Origin: Miscanthus floridulus
Taxonomy: Eukaryota; Streptophyta; Magnoliopsida; Poales; Poaceae
Reading direction: 5' to 3'
Assembly: GCF_019320115.1 (NCBI RefSeq)
Contig: NC_089587.1
Location: 86,564,113 to 86,628,112, forward strand
DNA length: 64,000 nucleotides
Positions 1 through 10,955 of the stretch are shown here, one piece after another. The position numbers were made by a program, and so were the translations under genes. Below the pieces are notes generated by a model. That model saw nothing but the letters and a program-made list of their open reading frames with translations. It was not told where the DNA came from and made no database searches. Position 1 is the first letter of the stretch. Every line of letters begins with the position of its first letter.

Positions 1-7
1 AACAACA

Positions 8-870
8 ATGCTTTCTAGGACCATGACAAGGTGGTTGCCACCATCTTCGGGGGCCTTACCACCACCAAAAGTAGAAGAGAACAAAAGCTCACCGCACGGC
101 GGGTGCTCTCCATCACTACGAAAGACGACACCGCCAACCCTAGTTATCGCCCATGGTCCAAGGTACCCATCACCTTTAGCAGGGCTGACCAGTGGGTGGA
201 CATCCCCTACATAGGGTGTTCCCCCTTGTCCTCGATGCAACTATCCAGAAGGTGCTCGTAGGTAGTGGGAGCGCCCTGAATCTCCTCTTTGCTAGAGCCA
301 TAAATGAGTTGGGCCTTGGATTATTAGATCTCACACCCTCCGACTCTCCTTTTGGGGTGTGGTACCTGGTAGGGCCTCCAAACCGCTTGGGTTTATCACC
401 CTACCAGTACAATTTGGCACGGCAACCAACTACCACGTCGAACACATCAACTTCTACGTCGCCGACTTCAACACCACCTACCACGCCATACTTGGTCGGC
501 CAGCTCTAGCCAAGTTCATGGTTGTACCGCACTATGCTTATCTGGTGCTGAAGATGCCTTCGCTTGCAGGAGTTCAGGCCCTATGGGCCAACCTCTCCAT
601 CACCTACGCCTGCGAGACAAAGAGTCTCGCTCTTGCCAAAGCCATCGACCTCTCCATCTAGATGGCCAGCGTGGTCACCGAAGCCAAGACGTTGCCCACC
701 GACGACATGGAGATCATAGAGCTAGAACCTCCCCATGCCTCCACCAAGTCTAAGGAAATAAAGGAGGTCAGCCTCAGCCTCGATGACCCTTCCAAGACTA
801 TGAAGATTGGGGCTCACCTTGACCCCAAATAGGAAGGTGCACTCATCTCCTTCCTACATGCCAACACCAA
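8..870 (+). pseudogene. E1 gag C-terminus and aspartic protease remnant
   Basis: Two frames carry recognisable pieces. Frame 31-261 has the gag-to-protease linker (IFGGLTTTKSRREQKL). Frame 192-509 has the protease core motif LVGSGSALNLLF, and frame 359-661 has the strand that ends in the conserved ILGRPALAKF motif. In Tat proteases the active site reads D-G-G-S; here the aspartate codon encodes glycine (V-G-S-G-S), so the catalytic residue is lost. The frame changes between 261 and 359 mean at least two indels. After 661 a readable acidic linker (DDMEIIELEPPH) continues past a TAG to the RT. The protease would have cut the Gag-Pol polyprotein in the virus-like particle. Confidence 0.75.
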
Positions 871-2190
871 CGTGTTTGCTTGGAAACCTGCAGACATGCC
901 GGGGGTACCACGGGAGAAGATTGAGCACTCCTTAAATGTCTCGCCGACCACCAAACCGATCAAGCAGAAACTCCGTCAATTCGCACCAGACAAGAAGGAG
1001 GCTATTAGGGTAGAAATAAAACGGCTGTTAGCTGCCAGATTTATAAAAGAAGTGTATCATCCTGAGTGGTTAGCAAACCCTGTTCTTGTTCGAAAAAAGA
1101 ATAAGGAATGGAGAATGTGCGTTGATTACACTGATCTTAACAAACACTACCCTAAGGACCCCTTCTATTTGCCTTGGATAGACGAGGTTGTAGACTCCAC
1201 CGCTGGCTGTGAACTACTCTCCTTCCTTGACTATTACTTCGGCTATCACCAGATCTCCCTCAAGGAAGAAGACCAGATCAAAACATCATTCATCATGCCC
1301 TCTGGTGCATACTGCTACACCACCATGTCCTTCGGACTTAAGAACGCTAGGGCGACCTATCAAAGGGCCATTTAGATGTGCCTCGATCAACAGATCGGTC
1401 GCAATGTTGAGGCTTACATCGATGATGTGGTCATCAAGTCTAGGACCGCTGACAATCTTATTGCCAACCTCAAAGAAACATTCACCAACCTAAAAAAGGA
1501 CCGATGGAAGTTGAACCCTTCAAAGTGCATCTTTGGAGTTCCATCTGGTATACTGCTGGGCTACATTATCAGCGCTCGTGGCATCGAACCCAACCCTAAC
1601 AAGGTCTCCGCCATCACCAACATGAAATGGCCAACATGCGTCAAGGATATATAGAAACTTATAGGCTGCATGGCTGCTTTAAGCCGCTTCATATCGCACC
1701 TCGGTGAAAAAGGCTACCATTCTTCAAACTCCTCAAGGCCTCCGAGCGTTTTTACTGGTCGGAAGAGGCTGATACAGCTTTCAAACAGCTCAAGGTGTTC
1801 CTAACAAAGCCTCCGATCATGACGGCGCCACGGCTAGACAAAACTCTCCTGATCTACATTGCCGCTACTTCCCGCGTCGTCAGCATAGCCATCGTGGTAA
1901 AACACGAGGAGGACGGGCACACCTATAAGGTGCAACATCCGGTATACTTCATTAGTGAGGTCCTTAATGAGCCCAAAACTCGTTATCCTTAGGTCCAAAA
2001 GCTGCTATACACCATCTTGATTACATTGCGTAAGCTCCGCCACTACCTCAAGTATTACAGGGTTGCCGTGGTCTCTGAATTCCCTCTAGGGGACATCCTC
2101 CATAACAAATAGGCTAACGATCGTATCATCAAGTGGGCTATCGAGCTCGGCACTTACTCCATTAAATTTAGGAGCAGGCCTACGATCAAG
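842..2190 (+). pseudogene. E1 reverse transcriptase and first RNase H
   Basis: The frame running through 872-1654 encodes RT: the N-terminal FAWKPADMPGV motif, the RMCVDYTDLNKHYPKD block, the SFLDYY block, SFGLKNARATYQRAI and the catalytic YIDDVVIKS near 1414-1440. It continues through 1795-1992 into the first RNase H (LLIYIAAT ... VYFISEVL ... TRYP). In-frame TAG codons fall at about 829, 1375, 1651 and 1990, each where family members have glutamine. A region near 1680-1790 needs a frame change. The enzyme would have copied genomic RNA into cDNA. The two catalytic aspartates of YIDD are intact, but the chain is broken. Confidence 0.85.
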
Positions 2191-2196
2191 TCTCAG

Positions 2197-2676
2197 GTGC
2201 TCGCTGATTTCGTCGCTGAGTGGACCGAGATCCAAGAGCCCATCGCCGCCACTTGCCTCAAGCACTGGGTGATGTACTTCGATGGCGCCCTTAACATCAA
2301 CGGTGCTGGTGTGGGCATTCTGTTCATTATGCCCACAAAGGATAAGGTCCGATACGTTCTCTGGATACACTTTTTGGCCTCCAACAACGCCGCCGAATAT
2401 GAAGCATGTCTCCACGGACTCCGTATAGCCATTGAGCTCAGCATCAAATGCCTCATGGTATACGAGGACTCCATGCTGGTCATCAATCAGCTTAACAAAG
2501 ACTGGTCTTGCTCTAGTGAGAAGATGGATGCATATTGCGTCGAAGTCAGGAAACTTGAAGGAAAATTCTACGGCATCGAATACCACCACGTGGTACGCGA
2601 CCAAAATCAGCTCGCCAACCATTTATCCAAGTTGGGCTCTTCTTGCACCGCGAGTCTACTGGGGGTCTTCATTTAA
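2197..2676 (+). pseudogene. E1 second (archaeal-type) RNase H
   Basis: This 159-residue open stretch begins with the tether-like ADFVAEWTE and then has a complete RNase H fold signature: YFDGALNINGAGVG (first Asp), SNNAAEYEACLHGL (Glu), VYEDSMLVINQLNKDW (second Asp) and the C-terminal VRDQNQLANHLSKLGS. Tat-lineage elements are known to have acquired this second, archaeal-like RNase H downstream of the ancestral one. It is the longest uninterrupted domain in E1 pol. It ends at a TAG at the start of the linker to integrase. Confidence 0.82.
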
Positions 2677-4012
2677 GATCTCTAGGCGCCGTCCATTAAG
2701 GAAGATAAGGAAGTACAGGAAGTTCCCCTCACTGAGTAGATGGTACTATCAGTACTTTTGCCGACCACCGATTGGAGGGAATAATTCATCAAGTACCTCA
2801 CCAGCGCTGAAGTACCCGCCAATAAGACTGAAACCGAACACCTAATTCGAAGAAGCAAGCATTACGTGCTGGTAGACGGCAACTTGATGAGGAAAAGTGC
2901 CAAGAAAGGGATCTTGTAGAAATGCATCACCCAAGAAGAGGGAGTGAAGCTACTTCTAGAAATTCACTCTGGTTCCTGCAGCAATCACGCAGCCTCGAGA
3001 ACACTGGTCGGCAAGGCTTTTCGAGCGGGTTTCTACTAGCCCACAGCCATCTCCGATGCGGAAGACCTTGTACGATGTTGTGAAGGATGTCAATTTTTTT
3101 GCCAAGCAAATACATGTGCTGGCACAAGAGCTGCAAACCATCCTAGCTTCCTAGCCCTTCGCATGCTGGGGACTGGATATGATTGGGCCTTTTAAGCCAA
3201 CGCCAGGTGGCTTATGGTATGTATATGTCGCCATTGATAAGTTTTCCAAGTGGATTGAGTATAAACTGCTCATCTCGGCTACTACAAAGAAAGCAGTCGA
3301 GCTCTTCGAAGACATCATCCACAGATTTGGTCTCCCGAACAGCATCATCACCGACCTCAGCACTATATTTACTGGCCATCACTTTTGGGACTTCTGTGAA
3401 GACCATTGCTTCTTCGTCAAATACATCTCCGTTGCTCATCCTAGAGCCAATGGGTAGGTCGAACGGGTGAACGGAATGATCCTTGATGCCCTCAAAAAGA
3501 GACTATATAAGAAAGAAGAAAAGCTCCCAGGCATATGGCTCAAGGAGCTACTAGCTATAGTCTAGGGACTGCGTACTCAAGCTAGTCGCAGCACCGGTGT
3601 GTCTCCATACTTCTTGGTCTACCACTCAGAAGCCATCCTACCAACAGACATTGCCTTCTGAGCACCTAGGGTGGAAAACTTTGATGAAGAGTAGGCTGTA
3701 GCTGTTCAGACAGAGGACGTCGATAGGGTCAAGGAGGAATGCCTAATCACCTACATCCGCATAGCCAAATATCTGGAAGCCTTGTGGAGGTACTACAACT
3801 GCAATGTCAAAGGTCATTCATTTGCTGTCGACGACCTCATTCTCCGTAGAAAACAAAAAACCGAAGGGATGCACAAGCTCTCTTCCCCTTGGGAAGGTCC
3901 TCATGTCATCAAAGAGGTCACTCGACCAGGGTCTTATCGCTTATGTGACTTAGACAGAATTGATGTTCCCAACTCATGGCACATCGAGCACCTTATATGT
4001 TTATATCCTTGA
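2677..4012 (+). pseudogene. E1 integrase
   Basis: The linker (KEDKEVQEVPLTE) is followed by KHYVLVDGNLMRKSAKKGIL, then the zinc-binding domain (IHSGSCSNHAAS ... CCEGCQ). A run of Ts near 3092-3098 shifts the frame. The core resumes at 3179 with VAIDKFSKW (first Asp), IITDLSTIF (second Asp) and HPRANG*VERVNG, with the catalytic Glu after a TAG. The C-terminal GKVY-like segment (LILRRKQKTEGMHKLSSPWEGP) and a final SWHIEHLICLYP end at 4012. The three DDE residues survive. Stops at about 3457, 3565, 3660 and 3692 lie where relatives have Q, W or R. Confidence 0.82.
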
Positions 4013-5014
4013 AACGCTCTAGATATGTACTCTCCACTTTATGCTGAATAAAGTTTTGGTCTCCATAACCTGTCTCCACTTTTTCTGCATTGTGGTTTAA
4101 CCCCCATTGGTGATCGCCGAGCTCTATGCTACTCCATAAAGATCTCAATACGAAATAGACATAACTGCGCCGACCACATTTCTCCAAATCTCCAACGTTA
4201 TCACCGAACGCTTCTCTCCAATATCGCCGAACGGTTCTCTCCAATGTCGCCGAATGATTTCTCCAAAGCGCCGACACATTTTTGCCAAAAAACGTCAAAT
4301 AAGTCTTCTCCAAATCACCGAACACTTTGCTCTAAATCTCCAAGATATTTCACCAAATAGTGAGCAACAAACTTTCTTTTCTGTTCTCTTCGGAAAAGAC
4401 CCAGTCTCCGATCTCTCCCTTGATGTGCCATGGGCTCTGCGCTCTATGTTATGGGTGGTCGGTTGTGGTTCCTTGGTCACGTCTGTTCATCCTACATGTC
4501 CACGGGCTCCACGCTCAACGTTATGGACTTTAGGCTAGCCAAGGCCGAGAGTTTAGTACAGAACTAATTGCTTGGACGCCGCTTATACTACCTATATCTC
4601 CAATTTATTTCAACAATCACCGAGCAGCACATGTTCTGCTCTATTCTCTATGGAGAAGACCTAGTCTCTGATCTCTCCCTACACATGCTATGGGCTCCGT
4701 GCTCTACATTATGGGTGGTCAGCTATGGTTCCTAGGTCACGCCTATTCCTCCTACACGTGCACGGGCTCCGTGCTCGACGTTATGGACTATGGGCTAGCT
4801 AAGGCCATAGGGATCAGTATCGAACTAACTGCTCAGACTCTACTTTTACTCCATGTAAATACATCAACACTATGAGGATTTTCTTTCACCGAAACTACAA
4901 GCACTTTGCATAAACATGCACCTTGTAACATTCCTCACATACATAATTGTTTTTTGCACTTTCGCGCGTTCCAACCACACTATCAAGATATTACAGATGC
5001 AATCTCTGAATAGA
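4013..5014. repeat. E1 spacer with 260-bp tandem duplication
   Basis: No gene is seen here. A segment from about 4334 to 4593 is repeated at about 4594-4855: both copies contain a GACCYAGTCTCYGATCTCTC block (4398 and 4658, offset 260), then CATGGGCTC-type text, GGTGGTCRGYTRTGGTTCC, and a CGTTATGGACT block. Upstream, 4195-4330 holds several diverged copies of a CACCGAAC/TCTCCAAT motif. This lies between the end of pol and the 3' end of the antisense gene. Confidence 0.75.
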
Positions 5015-8000
5015 TCACCGAGCTCCACCATCACCATCCATCTCACTGAACAGGTCTATATCATCAGCCAGCTTTTTTGCTACGTCCTCCACCTGATCCT
5101 CCAACTATTGGGTCTCCGCATCGCTAAGTCCTTCGGCAAACCCACCCCCTATCCCCTGAAGGTCGACGATTGGGTAATGGGACCATACCACCACAAGGAC
5201 ATGAGTAGCGATGGACACAATAGTGTCGCGGTTGAAGCTCTTGAAGTTCTCCCATGCTGCTTTGCACCTCTGGATGATGGTGTCTGAACGTTGCCGCCTG
5301 CCATCGAGTGGAATACCTGGTTCAAGGTCGACACAGTCAAGCACCAGTTTAATTGTGGCGACTATAGTGTCAAAGTTGTCCCTTTGGGTCCTAGCCTCCT
5401 ACACCAGCACATCAAACTGTGCCTTGGCTTTATGATGGTAGTCTGCATGCGTTACAATGTCCCATCATACAAGGAAAGTACTTCGATAGTAATTCTGACC
5501 AGGAGGTATTCACCTTTTAGCTCCTTGGCCAGTTTGTCTGCTTGCTCAGACTCCTTCGCCTTCTCCTAACAAAGTTTTCAATGGCCGGCGCAGTTGGCTG
5601 AGCTCCGCATCTTGCTCTATAAGCGCAATAGTTAGCACAAAAAATATGGTTGTTCAGCAATACCAAGTGCATTTGCCGATATACTCTACTTGCTTTTTGC
5701 TCGGATACACTTCTGAGCTCTTCGAATTTCTGTTCCAACTACTCGGTGACACTCCTCAGTTGTCCGGAGACAGCAGCTAGCTGCTCGGACTAGCTCTGTA
5801 GCTGCTTGGACTGGCTACATAGCTGCTCAGACGTAGCCGCTAGCCGCTTGGATAGGACCCCCTTTTGGTATTCCAAGTCCCGCGCGTTGGACTCTGCAAG
5901 GTCTCATTCGCGCCAGGCCCTCTGGATGTTTCTCTCTGAGACGTTCACCACCTCTTTGAGTTTTTCGTTCTCCTCGGCGAGGGGCTCCATCCTCTTTATC
6001 AGCTAGCGGCGTTGCTTGGCAGTCCGCATTATCTCCTGCAAATGCATAATGACAATGTCAAAATCCAGTTACAAAAGTCAAAGAGGAGCATTTCAGATGC
6101 AGTACTAACCTTGATTTGCTTCATCACCCCGGCAAGGGCAGTTTCTAGTCTCCTAAACTCCCTGGTGGTGTCCTCCTCTTCGACAATTACTATGTCATCG
6201 CCGCGCTTTCGGAGGATTCAGACAGCTTGGGGTTGAGGTTCTAGATGCTCGATCTCCTCCACCTCGTCCTCCTCTACTGTAGCCAGAGGCACCACCTGGG
6301 GGCTCGGTGGTCGGATAGCGGGTCCGACTATGCCCTCCAATGACTCAGGAAGCGTCGTCTGCTCCTTCAGCACTACAAGATTCTCTGCTCCAGATTCTGG
6401 CGCGATGCTAGTAGCTACAGTTCTACTCCAGAGGACGTGGTGGCACCTCCCGTCACTGAGGGTACAATCACCGACTCGTTCGTTGTCGATGGCGGCTGTT
6501 CGCCGCTGCCAAGTCCGCCAACTGTGGTAATTGGCTCCACCGCGTGCTGATGAGCACCTAGGGACTCCAGGATGGGGTCCACCGGCATTCCCTCCGTCTC
6601 AGAGCTAGCCTTTAGCTGCTCGTCAGTCTGGATGGGCGGGAATGGATCCATCGTATGCCTTGCTCTGCATCAAGTCAGCTCATTAGTCATCACAAAAGTT
6701 AAGAACCTACAACAAATTAACTCCAAGGCAAGGATACTTACAGTTTGGTTTGTCAGTTCAATTTCTTGAACCAGTGGTGCTTGCCCGAGCCCCCAGGTGT
6801 AGCTATGGGATCGACTCCCATATTCTGCGGAGGAGGTCTAGGCTCCCTCATAGTCAACCTCTGTTCTACCTAACGCTCTGGGGCCCTCTCCGCCTACTGC
6901 TCTAGTTTTCCCTCCGCTTGTTGCTCGGGGACTCCCATCATTTGCCCCGCAGGGACTCCTGTCATCTGCTGTGCGGGAACTTCCCTCGCCCACTGCTCGG
7001 GGACTTCCCTCATCTATGGCTCAGGGACTTCTTCATCTCTCCTTGATTGATTCCCCATGGGAGTGCTGCATGGATGCTCTTTCGTGCTCTATGGAGGATC
7101 CTTCAGAACTTCATCGTCATCCGATCAGTCGAACACAGTGGTCCTTCGCGATTGACTAGTCTGATTATCGCCAAGCGAGATGCCGCCTGGTTTGATGGAA
7201 GTAGAACCTACCGTCTTCCTCCTCTTCTAGGCTAGCTCGTCTGCCGCTGCCCTCTTCCCCTGAGCTTTCTAAGACACTGGGGGAGAACTTTCTGTCCAAC
7301 CAACATCCGTGCCTCTGGAGTCTGACGATACGCCGATGGCACTTCCTTTAGGTTGAGTTTGTGGTCGTGCATCCACAGCTGGTGGCCAATTGCCCTTCGG
7401 CACACTTGAAAAGTACACTGCCCTATCCTATGAATGGATCTTTGCATAGGTAAATTAGTCTACTGCTCGGTAGCAAAGAATGATACAAAGCATCAGGAAT
7501 ACACAACTGAGATATTTACCTGAGGAGGCAGATTTTTGTAGTTGAAGGGCCTCGTATACCCTAACATGTTGAAAGAGGAAAATGGAGCAAATAGCTCTGT
7601 AGCCCGCTCTTCACAAATGTTCCTCGATAGCATCTCTGGCCTCTCCCAGGTACCGTTAGTCTCCCCCTTGAACTCGAAGGCTAGATGCGCCCTCTCTTTA
7701 CAGGGTTGCACGCGGCGTACTATAAAGCTTGCCATTACCAATTCGCCGTTGGTTCTTACACCCCTTATTAAGGCAAGAAGCTCCCTCACTTGCTCCATGT
7801 CAGCGCTGTTCGGTGTCTCTGACCAGCTCCTTCGACTCTCTAGGATGTGGTCGGCATCGTAGTGGATGGCTGGGTGGCTCTATTTTATGTAGAACCACCT
7901 GGCGTTCCACCCCTTCAATGATGTGTTCAGTGGCACAGTAAGGTACTCGCCCGCCATCCCATCGTGCAGCTGAAGGTACACCCCGCTGACCACTTTGGAA

Positions 8001-8434
8001 CCACCGCCGCCTCTCTTTTTCAGCCAGAACAGGTAGCGGAAGAGGTTGAAATGGGGGAGGATTCTGAGATATGCCTCACAGAAATGGATGAAGATTGAGA
8101 TGTGTAGAATGGTATTGGGATGGAGGTTGCATAGACTAACTACCCAAAGCTCCAACAGATCCCTCAGGAATGGATGAACAGGAAATCCGAACCCGCACCA
8201 GAAATAATCCTCGAATACCACCACTTCATCGGTATGAGGTGTTGGGAAGGACTCACCGAGGGCTAGCCGCCATCCGGCGGTAGCACGATCAGGGAGAACG
8301 CCAGCCTCCACCAATCTGTTAAGCTCCGCCTCTCCCATTCGTGACGGCACCCACTCTTTGTCCCGCCGAGCGCCGATGCTCGCCTTCTTGTTGCTTGTTT
8401 TCTTCGATTTGGCAGCTCCTTTCTTCAGCGCCAT
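5015..8434 (-). pseudogene. E1 antisense multi-exon gene (putative gypsy-type transposon domain protein)
   Basis: Exon 1 starts at ATG 8434 (MALKKGAAKSKKTSNKK, a basic start) and carries the plant domain known in Pfam as 'Putative gypsy type transposon' (EWVPSRMGEAELNRLVEAG ... FPVHPFLRDLLE ... LNTSLKGWNARWFYIK). One TAG (7880-7882) interrupts it, after which the frame continues to LPPQ and a GT donor at 7519. An 80-bp intron ends with AG at 7440, and the phase-0 frame resumes with several TAG codons. Further down are a proline/glutamate region, heptad-like coiled coil (about 5520-6010), the CKAAWENFKSFNRDT block (about 5240) and a C-terminus LFSEMDGDGGAR with stop TGA at 5017-5015. Lengths of the other introns are uncertain. 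The function is unknown; it is now a pseudogene. Confidence 0.72.
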
Positions 8435-8560
8435 CTCTACGATGTGATTGGGGTTTGGCAACGGAAGCAAATGTGGAAGCGAATCTAGAAACATGAGGAT
8501 TGAGGATAAGGACAGAATGGTAGAGTGGCAAAGGTATGAACACGAGATGCTATGGCATAG

Positions 8561-8567
8561 TTATAAA
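8561..8567 (-). promoter_or_regulatory. TATA-like box of E1 antisense gene
   Basis: TTTATAA on the minus strand lies 127 bases upstream of the ATG at 8434. That is a normal plant distance for a promoter plus short 5' UTR, and it points against the sense of pol. Placement is by motif and distance only. Confidence 0.4.
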
Positions 8568-8840
8568 GCACTTTCCCCACCCTCTCGCATTCGAGGGTTT
8601 TTGGGAAACTGTGCCCACAATTTGCACCCCTCCAATTTCTTCGACGCAAATTAATGGGCCGCAGCCTAGGCTTTCGCGTAACTGCAGCCCATGTAGCTCA
8701 TTTATCGCCGGTGTTGGTTGTTGCTCGCCGAATAATCATCGCCTTCTCCGCCATTTATTGAGGCTCAGTAACAGTTACTGTATAGCCATTACTCTAGTTT
8801 TTCTCCATGGTGGAGTTTTTTAGATATCTCCGTACATGAC

Positions 8841-9130
8841 TCGGGGACTGGCTGCCTGCTCGGTCGGTCTTTTTAATATTTTTCTGTTTCTGACCCTAGC
8901 ACAATGTGACTGCGTCACCTACTATCAGGCTCGGGGACTAAGTGGGCACACTTCACCTTGCGGTGAATGTGCTCTCTCTCTCATTTTAGGGCTACGCTCG
9001 AGGACTGGCTGCCTGCTCGGCTGGTCTTTTGCTATTTTTCTACTTTGGACCCTGGCACCATATGACTATGTCATCTACTATCAGGCTCGGGGACTAAGTG
9101 GGAACACTTCACCTCATGGTGAATGTGCTT
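8841..9130 (+). repeat. 157-bp direct tandem repeat upstream of the E1 3' LTR
   Basis: The block TCGGGGACTGGCTGCCTGCT at 8841 returns as TCGAGGACTGGCTGCCTGCT at 8998. Both copies go on to a GACCCTRGCAC segment, an ACTATCAGGCTCGGGGACTAA segment and a TTCACCT...GGTGAATGTGCT segment. TGCTCGG words continue to 9453. The GCTCGGGGACTA core resembles the purine-rich primer region just before the LTR (GCTCGAGGACTAGC, 9440-9453), so the repeat multiplies a PPT-like word. Confidence 0.8.
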
Positions 9131-9453
9131 GCTTTATTCTAGAAGACTTCACGCCTCTCGAAGATGAGGAAGATTATCTCCTTTTCTCGTGGACGGACTC
9201 TACGTGGGCACACTTCATCCACTATGAAGAAATTTTCGATTCTAAACTTGAGCTCCTTACACCCTTATGGCAAGCCGTGCTTGGGTTATCCTGCTCGGCT
9301 ATGGTTCGTGCTGTGCTTGGCAACTACTCTCAACTGCTCGGCAACTCATCACGATGCTCGAACCATGAGTTCAACTGCTCCACTTTATTCGCACCTACTC
9401 GAACAAGCTCAAGACGGCGTTGCACAATGGATACAAGATGCTCGAGGACTAGC

Positions 9454-9926
9454 TGTGGGGGGTATGACCCTGGATACCCATGGTAGACCACATGGGCTAC
9501 GCCCTCAGGGATGGTCTAGCCCATAAGACGAAGCCTTACGGGGCACGACTCTAGTTGGTGCCTTCCGCAAGACATCTAGAAGATATCCCAAAGATATTAC
9601 GAGATCTATTAGGATATGTATGATCCCAAGATTCCTGTAATTAGTTATTACTTTTCAGTTATCTCTTAGATCTAACTGACTTGTAACCCTGCTCCCCGGA
9701 CTATATAAGGCGGGCAAGGACCCCCTCCAAACACACACAATATCAGATGATAGCTAATACAAACCAATAGACCACAAGAGTAGGGTATTACGTCATACTG
9801 ATGGCCTGAACCTATCTAACTCGTGTGTCTCGGTTGCCTTCTTGTTCTTGATCTCATGCTCCTTTGCCGATCAATCTACCTTCGTGGGATACCCCTCGGA
9901 GGACTACCGGCAATATTCTGTCGACA
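9454..9926 (+). repeat. E1 3' LTR
   Basis: The LTR begins TGTGGGGGGTATGACC after a purine-rich GCTCGAGGACTAGC and ends TGTCGACA at 9926, giving TG...CA ends and 473 bp. A TATATAAG box (9703-9709) is followed by a CGGGCAAGGACCC start-site region, and the U5 part is rich in CT. The 5' LTR is outside the window, so the boundaries rest on motif and structure, not on LTR-LTR alignment. Confidence 0.72.
9703..9709 (+). promoter_or_regulatory. TATA box in E1 3' LTR
   Basis: TATATAAG lies within CCGGACTATATAAGGCGGGC, the typical core promoter layout of grass Tat LTRs. In a 3' LTR it could drive transcription to the right into LTR2. Confidence 0.6.
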
Positions 9927-10466
9927 GATTGCAAACCAACGAGAAGAACAATGTTGACACGATGATTTTCTCCTAAGGTTCACATGCTTGCCAACATGCT
10001 ATGTCCCCGTTGTGTCGATCGCTCACTTGGTGGTTCGATGGCTAATTGGCATCACCCACCAAGCCCGCATGTCGGGCACCGCAAGAACCTACCCTGAAAG
10101 TGAGGGTAGCTCAATGACACGCTTTACTAGAGTTGCTCTTCGCGACTCCCGCAGGGCGAGCATAATGCCCCTCACAAAGCTCTTCTCTGGAGCACCGCAT
10201 AAGCTTCTTGCGGGTTTCAACGGAGACCACCACCAAGCCATCTAGGAGGTGGCAACCTCTAAGAGTAACAAGCACCACCGGCTTGCAACTCGATCACCTA
10301 GTGCCACTCGATGCAAACCCACAATGCAACGCACTAGAATCACACTCACTCGCAATCAATTCACACTCTTGCAAGCACAAGTGAGTTAGAGGGCATCCAA
10401 GCACTCCTACACAAGCCACATAGGTGTGAGGGTGCTCAACAACTAGCCCAAGGCCAACCACACACT

Positions 10467-10475
10467 CCTTTTATA
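10467..10475 (-). promoter_or_regulatory. TATA box of LTR2
   Basis: Minus-strand TATAAAAGG sits about 1.38 kb from the LTR2 5' end and about 550 bp from its cut 3' end, the expected U3/R position. Confidence 0.6.
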
Positions 10476-10527
10476 GCCCCAAGGGCTAAATTAGCTGTTA
10501 CCCATTCACTGGGCAAATTTTGGGACG

Positions 10528-10955
10528 ACCAGACGCTCCAGTTAGATCGACCGGACGCACCCTGCCAGCGTCTGGTCGCTCTATGCCATCCATGTGTTGC
10601 TCTACATTCAACTAGAGCCGCCTGATCTCAATGGTTAAGTTGTGACCAGACGCTGCACAGTGAATGACCGGACGCTGCTGTGCCTGAGTCCGGTCGTTTC
10701 CCTGAGCCTCTGTTTTGCGACCGGGCACGTCCGGTACACCATGACCGGATGTAGACCAGCGTTCGATTAGTTCTATGCCCATGTGCCTAACTCCAGCACC
10801 GCCTACATCACCATACATCAGCACTGACCAGATGCAGACCCTGAGCGTCCGGTCAGTCTTCGCGCCAGCATCCGGTCATGAGACTGAGACCCCGCGCTCA
10901 CTGCTGCCACTGACCGAACGCGCCAGTCCTACCGAGGCTAGTGTCCGATCAGTTT
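10528..10955. repeat. Clustered GACCGGACGC/GCGTCCGGTC words in LTR2 U3
   Basis: About a dozen diverged copies of a 10-base CpG-rich word occur in both orientations (for example GACCGGACGC near 10548 and 10664, GCGTCCGGTC near 10848, CATCCGGTCA near 10868). They sit just upstream of the LTR TATA box in transcription order. Spacing is irregular, so this is a cluster, not a strict tandem repeat. Confidence 0.65.

Larger units (their letters stand above)
1..9926 (+). mobile_element. E1: Tat-lineage Ty3/gypsy retrotransposon, 3' part
   Basis: The window opens inside this element at the gag-protease border; its 5' LTR and most of gag lie off the left edge. In order on + are a protease remnant, RT with a YIDDVVIKS active site, a first RNase H, an archaeal-type second RNase H (YFDGA ... 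NAAEYEA ... YEDSML) and integrase ending near 4012. A 1-kb spacer with a tandem duplication follows, then an antisense gene on - (8434-5015), a repeated U3-proximal segment and the 3' LTR. The dual RNase H and the antisense gene between pol and 3' LTR are traits known from the Tat lineage. Pol has many in-frame TAG codons and at least one frameshift, so the copy is not autonomous. Confidence 0.88.

Noticed and set aside
1..4012. Endogenous pararetrovirus instead of a retrotransposon
   Set aside because: Integrase, archaeal-type RNase H and LTRs are present and no movement protein or viral coat motif is seen, so it is a Ty3/gypsy element.
8836..9486. 216-codon + strand ORF before the E1 LTR
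   Set aside because: It spans the 157-bp tandem repeat and the LTR edge, with a Cys/Leu-rich product duplicated only because the DNA is; no family match.
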